Under the pieces are notes generated by a model that ran no database searches, was not told where the DNA came from, and saw only the letters and a program-made list of their open reading frames with translations. Made by a program: the position numbers and the translations under genes. A DNA stretch of 64,000 bases from Agrobacterium tumefaciens (lineage in GTDB: Bacteria; Pseudomonadota; Alphaproteobacteria; Rhizobiales; Rhizobiaceae), in NCBI RefSeq assembly GCF_005221325.1, contig NZ_CP039889.1:868001-932000 (forward strand). The letters run 5' to 3'. This document shows, piece by piece, positions 40,265 through 50,168 of the stretch. Each line of letters opens with the position of its first letter. Positions within the stretch are counted from its first letter, which is position 1.

Positions 40265-40615
40265 CCTGTGGCTACCACGCAACATTCCCTGGGTTTTTCG
40301 TAAAAGACGCTTCTGTGTCCCGCCTTTGCGCGCATTCGCCCGCAAGCCAAAAGATGTAATGAATCCAGACATAAACATGATAAAAATTGTCCTCTTTTAA
40401 GCGTCAAGAGGATTTTTCACGGCTCCGGCCTTAAATCATTGCGCTTGCATCGCTTTTTACCCGTGACTAGAAATTCCTCACCGGCAACGAGGAGCCAAAA
40501 CTTCGGTGCCGGATGATGACCAGGTTCGGACAACCCCTAAGGAGAGCACCCGGTTTGCGCTCCGTGTCCGCCTTCAGTTGTCGCACCTTGCAGATTGCGG
40601 AGGTTCAGGAAAGCA
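40265..40615. other. Intergenic region before the ECF sigma gene
   Basis: This 351-bp gap separates the transporter operon from the sigma/anti-sigma pair. It holds the hairpin listed at 40391-40417. The promoter for the sigma gene is expected in the second half. I searched for TGA-N9-TCA and for an Irr-type box and saw neither, and no open reading frame here looks real. Confidence 0.6.
40391..40417 (+). terminator. Rho-independent terminator candidate downstream of the transporter operon
   Basis: A stem CCTCTT/AAGAGG with a nine-base loop is followed by A and five T residues, about 130 bp after the ATPase stop. It could end the receptor-transporter transcript or attenuate a transcript starting upstream. 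Confidence 0.5.
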
Positions 40616-41158
40616 ATGCGGACGTCGACGGCCAGCCTCAATGAAAATGACGGAACCGACCTGTTGAACAGGGCGATCGTCGAACATTACGGCGACATCA
40701 TCAAGGCCGTGGGGGGACGCAGTCGCTCAGACGGGGCCGCGCGGGAAATCGTACACGATCTCTACGTCAAACTCGCCTTGCAGCCGGATGCCCTGTCCGG
40801 CAAGCGATCCATAAAGGCGTTCCTGTGCCGCGCCGCTTCCAATATGCGGATCGACCGGATCAGGCGCGAGCAGTTCGAATCCAGGCTTTTTTCCGGCTCG
40901 GATGAAGATGCCAGGACCGTGGTCACGACAGATAGCGCGCCCGATCAGGGGTTGGCTGTCGAGGCACGGCTGACGGTTCTGAAACAGGCCATCGCCGACC
41001 TGCCCGAAAAACGGCGCACGGCCTTCATACTGCACAGGCTGCATCATCTTTCGCCCGACCAGATCGCCTCAAAGCTGAAAATTTCACGCAATATGGTCGA
41101 CCGACATCTCAGGCGCGCGCTCAGCCATTGCCTCGACCGGCTTTTTGAAATGGAGTAA
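40616..41158 (+). CDS. fecI: ECF-family RNA polymerase sigma factor (FecI type)
   Basis: The 180-residue protein contains region 2 (about 20-85, with FLCRAASNMRIDRIRREQFES) and region 4 (about 120-175, with LPEKRRTAFILHRLHHLSPDQIASKLKISRNMVDRHLRRAL). This is the FecI/iron-starvation group of ECF sigma factors. It starts at the ATG at 40616, preceded by AGGAAAGC; an in-frame TTG further upstream is unlikely. With the FecR-like gene downstream and the STN receptor upstream it completes a cell-surface signalling circuit that should activate the receptor and perhaps the biosynthetic genes. Confidence 0.92.
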   Translation: MRTSTASLNENDGTDLLNRAIVEHYGDIIKAVGGRSRSDGAAREIVHDLYVKLALQPDALSGKRSIKAFLCRAASNMRIDRIRREQFESRLFSGSDEDARTVVTTDSAPDQGLAVEARLTVLKQAIADLPEKRRTAFILHRLHHLSPDQIASKLKISRNMVDRHLRRALSHCLDRLFEME

Positions 41159-41217
41159 ACATCCCAATCAACACAGCTCATTCGTCTACACATGGAAGAG
41201 CATAATTGGAGCGTTCC

Positions 41218-42177
41218 GTGCAACGTAGACGTCTGACGCGTGAGCAGCGCAAACGAAACAGAGAGGCAGCCGACTGGGTGTTTCGCAACCGCGACCCGGA
41301 CCAGCCCGAAACGGAACGGGCGGAGTTTCGTCGCTGGATGGAGCTGGATCCGGAGAACTGTCGGGCCTACACGGCGGCGAAGCGCATTCTCGGTGAAGCG
41401 AGAACTGCGATACGGTCTGACGCCGGGCTGCGTGAAGCGCCGGTTGCATCCTCATCGCGCGGCCGCAACACGATCATCTCCTCGGTCGTCGCGATCATCG
41501 CCGCCGGAACATTGTTCGTCGCTCTGGATGGCCCGATGCGCATGAGTGCGGATATCATGTCCGGCTCCGATGAAATGCCTGAAGTGACACTGGAGGATGG
41601 CTCCCGGGTTCAATTGAATGCGTCATCTGCAATCGCGCTCGATTTCACCAGCGAGCGACGGACCGTCCGGCTCCTGCGAGGACAGGCATTCTTTCAGGTA
41701 AGTCCGGATGCGAAGCGACCTTTCTCCGTCAGCACCGACGATACCCTGGTCACAGCTCTCGGCACGGCCTTCGATGTTCGTCAAAGCGCCACAGACACTC
41801 GCATCGCCGTTACGGAACATTCCGTGCGGGTCGAATTCAAGGCGCAGGGAGCCATTCCGGTGAAAGTCGAGGAAGGCGAAGAAGTGCTTCACTTGAACGA
41901 GACAGGGAAAAGCACGATCCGAAAAACGGATGCCAACACGGCGCTGGCCTGGCGTCGGGGCCAGCTCACCGTGGACAACGTGCCCCTGTCCTACGTGGTC
42001 GAAGAAATACAGCGGCATTTTCACGGGCGCATTGTCATAGGAAACGAAGCGACCGCACAGCGGGTCGTCAGCGGCACGCTCTTCGTGACCGATACAGAGA
42101 GCGCGCTGAATTTCCTGCGTACTGCCCTCAACATCCAGACATACAAGATTGGTCCCATCATCGTCGTAACGTCCTGA
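41218..42177 (+). CDS. fecR: FecR-type transmembrane anti-sigma regulator
   Basis: The 319-residue protein has a cytoplasmic N-terminal domain (ADWVFRNRDPDQPETERAEF), one membrane segment around residues 85-105, a periplasmic FecR domain (VTLEDGSRVQLNASSAIALD, LRGQAFFQV, VTALGTAFDVR) and a C-terminal STN-like region (VPLSYVVEEIQRHF to IIVVTS) that should contact the receptor's STN domain. The N-terminal part controls the sigma factor. I place the start at GTG 41218, six bases after TGGAG; an in-frame TTG at 41206 overlaps that ribosome site. The gene is 59 bp after the sigma gene. Confidence 0.92.
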   Translation: MQRRRLTREQRKRNREAADWVFRNRDPDQPETERAEFRRWMELDPENCRAYTAAKRILGEARTAIRSDAGLREAPVASSSRGRNTIISSVVAIIAAGTLFVALDGPMRMSADIMSGSDEMPEVTLEDGSRVQLNASSAIALDFTSERRTVRLLRGQAFFQVSPDAKRPFSVSTDDTLVTALGTAFDVRQSATDTRIAVTEHSVRVEFKAQGAIPVKVEEGEEVLHLNETGKSTIRKTDANTALAWRRGQLTVDNVPLSYVVEEIQRHFHGRIVIGNEATAQRVVSGTLFVTDTESALNFLRTALNIQTYKIGPIIVVTS

Positions 42178-42318
42178 CGCCGCGAGGGCAGGAGATTGGG
42201 CTAGCTGGGCCTCGCCGTTTTCCTCAATAGACGCGGTGCCGAACTTGTCCCTGTTTTCCAGCGTATTTCACTGAAAGCTCCCACCGTCGACCAAGCATTT
42301 GGCTTTCCGTCCCAGACC

Positions 42319-44397
42319 TTACTCGACAAAAACCCGCACACTCGAGGCGCGGCCATCGGCGTCGATCACTGTCAGCGTCGAATAACCCTGCCCCTCCGGT
42401 CGCCATTCGCTGTTGCGGCGATGAGAGGCATCCGGCAAAGGCAAGCCGTTGGCGAGCCAGCGGAAAGGTGCCCGTCCGCCCTGCAGCTTCAGCACCAGCG
42501 GCGAAATGCCGGACTGGCTGGAGAGTTCCACACGCGCGCCCTCCGGCGGGTAGACGATGCGCGGGGCGCTTTCCCGTCTGGACGCCGAAAGCAGGCCGTT
42601 TGCGGTCGTGGTAAAGCGCCGCTGGTTGGCGGGAAGGTCGGTTACGGCGACGCGCGCAATGCCGGAGGGTGGGCCAAGCATCGGCGTCACCGCCACGCCG
42701 GATTTTGCGAAAGCCTCGAACAGGATCGGGGCCGCCGTCGCATAACCGGCAATACCCGGCACCGCGCCATTATCAGCGCGGCCAACCCAGACGCCGATGA
42801 CGTGCCGCCCGTCATAACCCACCGACCACGCGTCGCGATAACCATAGCTGGTGCCGGTCTTGTAAGCGATACCGCGCTGTTTCATGCCAAGCGGCGGCAG
42901 CACGCCGGAGAGTATGTCGGTGACGTTCCAGATCGCGGCATCGGAAAACAGCCGGTCACCCTCCCGCCGTTCCGGGGCGGCGCGGACGCCGTCTCCGAGC
43001 CGCACGGGATCACCGCTGCCGGCAAGCCCGGCATAAAGCTGCACCAGATCGACGAGGGAAATGCCGGCACCGCCGAGCGCAATGGCAAGCCCAGGCGCTT
43101 CATTGGCCGGAAGCACCAGTTTGACACCCGCCCGCCGGAACCGCACCATCAGCGCCGATGGACTGACCGCATCAAGCAGCTTGACCGCCGGCACGTTGAG
43201 CGACAGTTGCAGCGCCTGCCGAATGCTGACATCGCCCTGATAATGCATGTCGAAATTGCGCGGTCGATAACCGGAAAAATCCGCCGGGCGATCCTCGATG
43301 ATGGTTTCCTGCCCGACAAGACCATCTTCGAAGGCAAGACCATAGATGAACGGCTTGAGGGTGGAGCCCGGTGAGCGCACCGCCCGGCTCATCTCAACGA
43401 AACCGCGCCTTGCCGTATCGAGATAATCCGCCGAACCGACCTCCGCCAGAATATCGCCGGTCAGCGCATCGGCCATGACGATGGCGACGGAGACCTTGTC
43501 GCCAAGCTTGTCCGCCGCATGGCGGGCAACGCCTTCCAGCTCCCGCTGGATCGGCAATCTCAGTGTCGAATGCACCTGAGTGGCATTCTGGAATTTTGCG
43601 CGTGCTGCAACCGCCATGTGTGGCGCATAGGACGGCAGGTCTTGCCGGTTGACCGGCACCGCCGCCGATGCGGCCCGCTCCGCCTCTCCTTCACCTACCA
43701 CGCGCTCCACGGCAAGTCGTTGCAGCACCCGCTCGCGCGCCTCGCTCGCCGCCTCCGGGAAACGATCCGGACGGCGCTTTTCCGGCAATTGCGGCAACGC
43801 CACCAGAAGGGCGGCCTCCGCGGTATCAAGCCGGCCCGGTTCCTTGCCGAACCAGGCAAGGCTTGCCGCGCGAATGCCTTCGAGATTGCCGCCATAGGGG
43901 GCGATATTCAGATAAAGATCGAGGATCTCAGCCTTGTCGAGCCTTCTTTCTATCTGGAGCGCACGCGCAGCCTGCAGGAACTTGGCCGAGAATGACCGAT
44001 CAGCGCGCGGCTCGATCAGCCGCGCCACCTGCATGGAAAGTGTGGAAGCGCCGGAGACGATCCGGCCGTTGCTCAGCAGTTGCCAAGCAGAGCGCACAAG
44101 CGCCCAGGGGTCGACGCCGTGATGATCGTAAAAACGCTGGTCCTCATAAGCAACCAGCATGCGCAGGAATTGCGGATCAACCTCGGCGGCCGTGGTCTTC
44201 AGCCGCCAGCGGCCATCCGATGTCGCGAAGGCACGGAGCAACTTCCCATCGCGATCCAGCACCTCGAAGGACCGCTGCTGCGCCGCGTGGAGCGGTGGCG
44301 GATAGGCCTTGTCGAGCGCATCAAGACCGAAGGCCGCACCGCCAAGAAGCAATGCGGCCATTACGATGCCGATGATAACAGCCTTTTTCCGCGTCAT
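42319..44397 (-). CDS. pbpC: Penicillin-binding protein 1C (bifunctional glycosyltransferase/transpeptidase)
   Basis: The 692-residue protein has an N-terminal membrane anchor (about 8-27), a GT51 glycosyltransferase domain (YEDQRFYDHHGVDPWAL near 85; GGSTLSMQ-like GASTLSMQVARL near 117; YLNIAPYGGNLEG), a transpeptidase domain with SPGSTLKP (nucleophile serine near 340) and KTGTSYGYRDAW, and the C-terminal BiPBP_C domain seen in PBP1C. It polymerises and may crosslink peptidoglycan in the periplasm. It overlaps the stop of the alpha-2-macroglobulin gene by ATGA, the same pairing known in Escherichia coli (yfhM-pbpC). Confidence 0.95.
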   Translation of the reverse strand: MTRKKAVIIGIVMAALLLGGAAFGLDALDKAYPPPLHAAQQRSFEVLDRDGKLLRAFATSDGRWRLKTTAAEVDPQFLRMLVAYEDQRFYDHHGVDPWALVRSAWQLLSNGRIVSGASTLSMQVARLIEPRADRSFSAKFLQAARALQIERRLDKAEILDLYLNIAPYGGNLEGIRAASLAWFGKEPGRLDTAEAALLVALPQLPEKRRPDRFPEAASEARERVLQRLAVERVVGEGEAERAASAAVPVNRQDLPSYAPHMAVAARAKFQNATQVHSTLRLPIQRELEGVARHAADKLGDKVSVAIVMADALTGDILAEVGSADYLDTARRGFVEMSRAVRSPGSTLKPFIYGLAFEDGLVGQETIIEDRPADFSGYRPRNFDMHYQGDVSIRQALQLSLNVPAVKLLDAVSPSALMVRFRRAGVKLVLPANEAPGLAIALGGAGISLVDLVQLYAGLAGSGDPVRLGDGVRAAPERREGDRLFSDAAIWNVTDILSGVLPPLGMKQRGIAYKTGTSYGYRDAWSVGYDGRHVIGVWVGRADNGAVPGIAGYATAAPILFEAFAKSGVAVTPMLGPPSGIARVAVTDLPANQRRFTTTANGLLSASRRESAPRIVYPPEGARVELSSQSGISPLVLKLQGGRAPFRWLANGLPLPDASHRRNSEWRPEGQGYSTLTVIDADGRASSVRVFVE

Positions 44398-47300
44398 GGG
44401 GTTGCCGAACGCACCTCCATGCGGCCGGTTGCCGTGCGGGCGGCAAATTGCGGCCGGTACATATCCTCGACCGAGGCTGCCGGATGATCATAGGTGCCGG
44501 GGGTGACGGCGCGGACCACATAAGCGAGCGCAATCTCCGAACTGTCGCCGGCGGAGCGGTCGAAGGCCGCGACGAAACGGTCATAGCGGAATTCGGTATG
44601 CGCCGCTTCCGTTTCCGGCAACCAGTCGAAATTCGACAGTTGCGCAGAATTGACGAGGCTTGGATTGTCGATCTCGAAACCGGAGGGCAAAAGATCGGTC
44701 ACCAGAATGCGCGACTGCCAGTTATTCTGCGGCACCACGTTCAGCACCACCACATAACGCTCGTTTTGCGTGACCTCGCTCGGGTTCACCTCCTCGCCAT
44801 CCATGGAATAATAGGTGCGGGTGATGGTGAAGCCCTCACCGCCGGCGGCGAGCGGCTGCGCCGGCGGCGCCACCGTGGTGACGACAGCCGTGACCGGATC
44901 GGCCGAGGCGTTGGCGATCTTCAGCGGCGCGGCCAGCAATTCATCGCCGCTCATCCGCTTGCCGAAGCCGCCGGTCTGCAAATCGCCATTCACATCGAGG
45001 CGGATATCCTTGTCCTCGCCTTTGACGGCGCGGGCGGCGAGCAGCATCCAGGCCTGTTCCTGGGTGCTGGTATAGGGCTTCTTTTCCCATTCCTTCGCCA
45101 CGGCACCAGCAAGCTGCGGCACGACGGCCGGAACCGGACGGCTTTCGGCCGCAAGCGCCAGCGTCGCCGCACCATCGCGCAGCGCAGAGCCATAATCTGC
45201 ACGCGCGAGACTGACATTGGTGGCACGGCTTGCCATGTCGAGCGAAGCGCCGAACACGCTCTTAGACCGGGCCTGATCGCCATAAAGCGAAAGGGCGGCG
45301 GCAACCTGCGCCTTGGCGAGCGGCGTCGGGAAATCGGCGAGCGCCGTATCCGCGTAATAACGCAGATCGTTGATCGCCGCCTTGCGGTTGCGCGCCAGAA
45401 CATAGAGCGAATAAGCGATCTCGTTGCCACGATCCTTGACATTGCTGTCATAGGAGAGGCCGTTCTGCAGGTTGTTCAGCGCCTGCACCATGGCCGCTTC
45501 GGGCACGTCGTAACTCTGCTCGCGGGCGCGGGTCAGGAAATCGGTGATATAGGCGTCGAGCCACAGATCGCCGTAACCCGGAGACCAGAGGCCGAAACTG
45601 CCGGAACTCGACTGGAAGGACAGCACGCGGTAGATCGCCTCCTGCACCCGCTTGCGGGTATCGGGGTCCTCAGCCATGCCGCTGTCCTTCGTCAGTTCCG
45701 AGAGATAAAGCAACGGCAAAGCGCGGCTCGTCGTCTGTTCGGCGCAGCCGTAAGGATATTTATCCAGCATCATCACCAGCGCCGGGATATCGAAGGCCGG
45801 CGAGCGCGTGACGTTGACCGCGACGGAAGACCCCAGCAGCATGCTATCGGCCAACAGATCGCCGTTGATCGTCAGGCTGCTATTGGGCGCAATCTTGATT
45901 TCGCGCCGCGTCGTGACCGGCAGAACGGCCGGGCGCACCGGAACATTCAGAACCTGCTCCAGCGAAATGCCTGATGCATTGGAGACCTTGATGGTGATCG
46001 CACCATTCCCGGGTTGTTCGCCCGTCAGCGGAACGGTCAGCGACGACTTGCCGCCCTTTTGAAGCGCCAATGTCTGAGACATCTCGCCCTGATCCACCGT
46101 CAGCGCCGTGTTACTGGTCACATCCAGCCGGTAATCGCCGGCTTCGCCGTCGGTATTGGCGATATCGAGCCGCAATTGCGAGACATCGCCGGGTGCGAGG
46201 AATTTCGGCGCGCTGGCGATGACCACAACGGGATCACGGATGATGGCATCGGAGACCGCATGGCCAACACCCGTCTTCGTCCAGGCCACAGCCATGATGC
46301 GAGCCGTGCCGTTAAACTGCGGAATATCAAAGCTGATTGTCGCCTTGCCGTCGGCGTCGAGTTCGACCGGACCGGCAAAGAAGGCCACCAGCTTTTCGGT
46401 GGGCGGGCTGCCCTGAAGGGCTGCCCCTGCGCCATCGCCGCCGGTGCGAAGCCGGCCGGTGGCGCCAAGCGAACCGTCGATCAGGCGGCCATAGAGGTCG
46501 CGGATTTCAAGCCCCAGCCGGCGCTGGCCGAAATACCATTCATCCGGCTTCGGCGGCTCGTAGCGGGTGAGGTTCAGAATGCCGACATCCACCGCCGCAA
46601 CGATGGCATAGGCCTTTTCGCCGACGCCAGCACCGGCAACGGTGATCGGAATTTCAAGCGGCTGGCGCGGCAGTGTCTTCTGCGGCGCGCCAAGCGTTAC
46701 GGCAAGCTTGCGCTCGGCCGGATCGACGGCAAGCCACTTGATGCCGATGGCGCGCATCGGCATGCGGCTTTCCTGCGCATCGCCCGGACGGAACAGCGTC
46801 GCCGTGACGTAAGCGCCCGCGCCCCATTCCTCGGTGACGGGAATATCGATCTCGCCGCCATCCGCGCCGATCTCGGCATTCTGAACGGAAATCAGCTTCT
46901 CGGAACCTGATGTCACCATCAGCTCACCGGCAAAACGCGAGGACACCTTGAGTTTGGCCGTATCCCCGATCTTATAGCTCTGTTTGTCCAGCGCGATTTC
47001 CAGCGCATCCGGCGTTTCCGTCGAGCTTGCCTCGACGTAGAAACCGGCATCGAATTCGACGCTGGAAACCGGCGCGCCATTGCCGGCGCCCTCCACTTCC
47101 AGCCGGTAACGGCCCCAGGTGACGGGAACGGAAATCTCGCCGCCATTGGCATCGACCGAAAGCGTGCCGGTTTCCTGCTGCTTGGTATATTCCACCGGCT
47201 CGTAACGCCAGGAGTTGCCCTGACGATACCATTGATAGTTCCGCTCGACCTTGATGAGCTTCCAGCTGAGGCCGCTCATCGCCTGTTTGGCGCCATCGGC

Positions 47301-49850
47301 ATCAACGCCAATGATTTGGAAACGGCCAACGGAATTCTGCGCAAGATCGCCGGAAAATTGCGGCTTGATGCCGATCACAGGCGCTTCCGCCTTGATGGGC
47401 AGCGTCAGCGAGCGCTCCACGGCACGTCCACCCGCCTCTTGCATACGCACGGTGATGTTGGCGGAAAGAAGCTGGGTGGTGGAGGGCAGGTCGGTGAGAT
47501 CGACGTTAAAGCTCGCCTTGCCCTCTTCGTCCAGAACCGGCAGATCGGCAAGCGTGGTGCGGTTTTCCTCTTCGCTTTCCTCATCGGCCAGACCAAAGAA
47601 ATAACCTTCGAAATCCGTGCTCGTGCGCGTCGGCTTAACTGCGATCTCGCCTTCCAGCGTCAGGCCGGCGGCCGGGGCGCCATAGAGATAACGGCCATCG
47701 ACGTCGATTGCCGTTTCCGCACCCGGGTCGATCTGTTTTGCCTTGCTCGAAAGGTCAAACTCGGTGCGGTCAGGCACGAAATCGTCAACGAGGAAGCTCT
47801 TTTCGCTGATGGCAGCCGTCTTCGGATCGGTATGGATGCGCATTGTCCAGGTGCCGCGCATGGCATTTGCCTGCAACGGCAGATCGACCGCATGGCCGCC
47901 GAGCGCCTTGCCGTCGCTGACGAAGCGCCGGTCCTCAACGCCATCGGGGCGTGAGAAGATGAAGGTGAGTGGCAGATCCTCGATTGCCTTGCCATCGACA
48001 TCACGGGCAAGCGCTGCCGCATGCACGGTCTCGCCAGCGCGATAGATGCCGCGTTCCGTCCAGCTAAACACGTCGATCGCACCGGGTGCGGCACGTCCCG
48101 TCACGCCACGGTCGGAGAGATCGAAGCCGGCGCGGGTCATGTCGAGGAAGACGTAATCCTTGTCGCCATTGCGCGCGGTCAGGATTGCCGGCGCTTGCGC
48201 CGCAGTACCGCGCATCAGGCCGGCCGAGAACACCGCACGGCCGTCTGCATCGGTCTTTGCCGTGCCCAGTACGTCGTTATTCTTGGCAAGCAGTTGCAAA
48301 TCCACATCCGCAAGCGGCTTGGCGCTGCCAAGCGCGCGGACGAAGACATTCAGGCCGTCGGTGCCGGCATAGGTGGTGATGCCGGTATCGGAGACCAGGA
48401 ACCATTGCGTGGCGCGGGAATCCCATGTTTCCGGTGCTACGCCAGGCGGCACGGCGGTCAGCACATAGATGCCGGGTTTGCGCTCCGGCAGGGCCTCATC
48501 CACCGGGAAACTCGTCACCACATCCTTGTTGAGATCGGGCTTGATCTCGATCGAGCCCTGCCAGACGAGTTCGCCGATCTCGTTTTCGATACGGTCGGCA
48601 TTGTAACCGTCCATCTGCGTCAGGAACTGCGAATTGGAAAGAAGCGAGGTGATGTTGCGGTCGCCGACGCGATAAAGCTTCAGGTCGGCTTTGTCGGCAT
48701 TGACAGAGACGATCGGGATGCCGCGGCGCGCGGTGCCCGGCAGCACGAAATTCTCACCCGTAAAGCGCACGGTCGCGGCGCGGTCGCGCACGTAAATATC
48801 CAGATTGACCTGCTTTTCCAGCGGTTCCTCCACGGAGGACGGCAGGCCGGCGCGAAACGCGATCTTGTAACGCTGGCCATGGGTCAGGCCTTCGACACAT
48901 ATCTCGCTGCCCTTCGCTTCGATGGCCTTGGGGGCCGCCCCATCCAGCGTAATGAAGGAGGAATAATCGACGCCATTCTTCACCAGCGGTTCGGAAAACT
49001 GCACGCAGGCGCGCGGGCTGACGCTGTCCGTATCCACCGTATTGTTGATGACGCGGAAACCCTGGCGGGTGCGCAGGTCGGCATAGGCCGCTTTTGTCTG
49101 TGCATCGTCGGTGAGCGCAAGGCTCTCCTTATAGGCATTGAGTGCCGCGCGATAATTCTGGGTTCTCTCGAAAGCCTTCGCCAGCCGGTTCAGAGCCTCC
49201 GTTCGGGCGCTGACCGTGCGGCTCAGCTGATAGGCGTTGATGGCGGCCGACGCCGCCTGCCCGGCAATGGAATAATTATCGGTGACCAGCGCTGCCTTTT
49301 CCGAAAATTCCGCCCAGAGCGCGCCATCCTCAGGCGTGATGGCAAGAGCCGCCTTGTAGGTCGTGACCGCATCGGGGATATTACCCGAAGCCACCTGCTG
49401 CCGCGCCGTTTCGACCAGCGCGTCAACACCCTGTCCGGTCTCACCGTCATTTGCCGCAAGGCCGGATTTCAGCCGGCGCGCTTCCTGCTGCAGGCTGTCA
49501 GTGACGAAGGGCAGGCGCTGCGGCGCACCGATATCGGCCTCCGCCGCCACGTCCACGATCTTGCCGGCAACAGCGCCGGGGAAGGCGTTCAGCTGATTGA
49601 AATCGGATTTGAGGAAGCACCATTTCACCTTGGGATTGTAGGTGAAGGCCTTGCAGGCGGCGTCGCCGACGCAAATCTCGCCGCATTGCTCCAGCGAGAC
49701 ATTCTGCTCCGTGCGAAGATCAAAGCCGAAATAATCGCCGTTCTGGGTGGTTACCACCTTCCGCGAAGGTTCTGCTGCCGTGGCTGGAAGAAAAATGAAG
49801 GCGGTAGAGACCGCAGCCAACGAGACCCGGACAAGAGCGCGCAACGACAT
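44394..49850 (-). CDS. Bacterial alpha-2-macroglobulin with N-terminal PAN/Apple domain
   Basis: The 1818-residue protein begins with a signal peptide (MSLRALVRVSLAAV to ATAAE), then a PAN/Apple-like domain with four cysteines (CGEICVGDAACKAFTYN, WCFLKS), a TPR-like stretch, many MG domains and a complement-like thioester domain with the intact GCAEQT motif near residue 1368. Bacterial A2Ms trap proteases in the periplasm and, with PBP1C, are thought to defend and repair the envelope. I moved the start from an in-frame ATG at 49901 to 49850, which has GGGGAG eight bases upstream and begins the signal peptide. I see no lipobox cysteine, so it should be soluble or held by other contacts. A long open frame on the opposite strand is a codon-bias shadow. 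Confidence 0.95.
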   Translation of the reverse strand: MSLRALVRVSLAAVSTAFIFLPATAAEPSRKVVTTQNGDYFGFDLRTEQNVSLEQCGEICVGDAACKAFTYNPKVKWCFLKSDFNQLNAFPGAVAGKIVDVAAEADIGAPQRLPFVTDSLQQEARRLKSGLAANDGETGQGVDALVETARQQVASGNIPDAVTTYKAALAITPEDGALWAEFSEKAALVTDNYSIAGQAASAAINAYQLSRTVSARTEALNRLAKAFERTQNYRAALNAYKESLALTDDAQTKAAYADLRTRQGFRVINNTVDTDSVSPRACVQFSEPLVKNGVDYSSFITLDGAAPKAIEAKGSEICVEGLTHGQRYKIAFRAGLPSSVEEPLEKQVNLDIYVRDRAATVRFTGENFVLPGTARRGIPIVSVNADKADLKLYRVGDRNITSLLSNSQFLTQMDGYNADRIENEIGELVWQGSIEIKPDLNKDVVTSFPVDEALPERKPGIYVLTAVPPGVAPETWDSRATQWFLVSDTGITTYAGTDGLNVFVRALGSAKPLADVDLQLLAKNNDVLGTAKTDADGRAVFSAGLMRGTAAQAPAILTARNGDKDYVFLDMTRAGFDLSDRGVTGRAAPGAIDVFSWTERGIYRAGETVHAAALARDVDGKAIEDLPLTFIFSRPDGVEDRRFVSDGKALGGHAVDLPLQANAMRGTWTMRIHTDPKTAAISEKSFLVDDFVPDRTEFDLSSKAKQIDPGAETAIDVDGRYLYGAPAAGLTLEGEIAVKPTRTSTDFEGYFFGLADEESEEENRTTLADLPVLDEEGKASFNVDLTDLPSTTQLLSANITVRMQEAGGRAVERSLTLPIKAEAPVIGIKPQFSGDLAQNSVGRFQIIGVDADGAKQAMSGLSWKLIKVERNYQWYRQGNSWRYEPVEYTKQQETGTLSVDANGGEISVPVTWGRYRLEVEGAGNGAPVSSVEFDAGFYVEASSTETPDALEIALDKQSYKIGDTAKLKVSSRFAGELMVTSGSEKLISVQNAEIGADGGEIDIPVTEEWGAGAYVTATLFRPGDAQESRMPMRAIGIKWLAVDPAERKLAVTLGAPQKTLPRQPLEIPITVAGAGVGEKAYAIVAAVDVGILNLTRYEPPKPDEWYFGQRRLGLEIRDLYGRLIDGSLGATGRLRTGGDGAGAALQGSPPTEKLVAFFAGPVELDADGKATISFDIPQFNGTARIMAVAWTKTGVGHAVSDAIIRDPVVVIASAPKFLAPGDVSQLRLDIANTDGEAGDYRLDVTSNTALTVDQGEMSQTLALQKGGKSSLTVPLTGEQPGNGAITIKVSNASGISLEQVLNVPVRPAVLPVTTRREIKIAPNSSLTINGDLLADSMLLGSSVAVNVTRSPAFDIPALVMMLDKYPYGCAEQTTSRALPLLYLSELTKDSGMAEDPDTRKRVQEAIYRVLSFQSSSGSFGLWSPGYGDLWLDAYITDFLTRAREQSYDVPEAAMVQALNNLQNGLSYDSNVKDRGNEIAYSLYVLARNRKAAINDLRYYADTALADFPTPLAKAQVAAALSLYGDQARSKSVFGASLDMASRATNVSLARADYGSALRDGAATLALAAESRPVPAVVPQLAGAVAKEWEKKPYTSTQEQAWMLLAARAVKGEDKDIRLDVNGDLQTGGFGKRMSGDELLAAPLKIANASADPVTAVVTTVAPPAQPLAAGGEGFTITRTYYSMDGEEVNPSEVTQNERYVVVLNVVPQNNWQSRILVTDLLPSGFEIDNPSLVNSAQLSNFDWLPETEAAHTEFRYDRFVAAFDRSAGDSSEIALAYVVRAVTPGTYDHPAASVEDMYRPQFAARTATGRMEVRSATP

Positions 49851-49969
49851 CAGTATTCTCCCCGCAACAGACATGTCGGGCGGGACTCTGGTCAAATCCA
49901 CGCATGGTTGTCAACGCATCTTCGTCAATTCGCGACATGACAATCTGTGGAGAGCGGAAGAAGGGGAGA

Positions 49970-50158
49970 CTAGTCTTCTATTTTGCGCGCTTCGGAAATC
50001 AGCATGATCGGCACGCCGTCACGGATCGGGTAAGCAAGCCTCGCGCTTTCGGAGATGAGTTCGTTGCGGGAGCGATCATAGGAAAGTCGGCCCTTCGTCA
50101 AAGGGCAGACCAAAAGCTCCAGCAGCTTCGGATCGACATTGCTCATCCTGTCGTCCAT
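49970..50158 (-). CDS. Trm112-family small protein (YcaR-like)
   Basis: The 62-residue protein reads [16 protein letters not shown] at the start and [20 protein letters not shown] near the end, the full Trm112/YcaR family pattern. Only one of the zinc-site cysteines is present, as in other members of this bacterial group. Its molecular role in bacteria is not settled; relatives act as partners of methyltransferases. It starts 10 bp after the LON-domain gene with AGGA upstream, so the two are cotranscribed. Confidence 0.88.
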   Translation of the reverse strand: MDDRMSNVDPKLLELLVCPLTKGRLSYDRSRNELISESARLAYPIRDGVPIMLISEARKIED

Positions 50159-50168
50159 GGCGGCGATC

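Noticed and set aside
42178-42318. Possible terminator after the FecR-like gene (GCGAGG/CCTCGC then T-rich)
   Set aside because: The stem is only six pairs with a loop of more than 20 bases, too weak to list as a feature.
48021-49940. 639-codon open frame opposite the alpha-2-macroglobulin gene
   Set aside because: The minus strand carries signal peptide, PAN, MG and thioester motifs; the plus frame has none and is a codon-bias shadow. The same holds for the 508-codon frame at 44448-45974.
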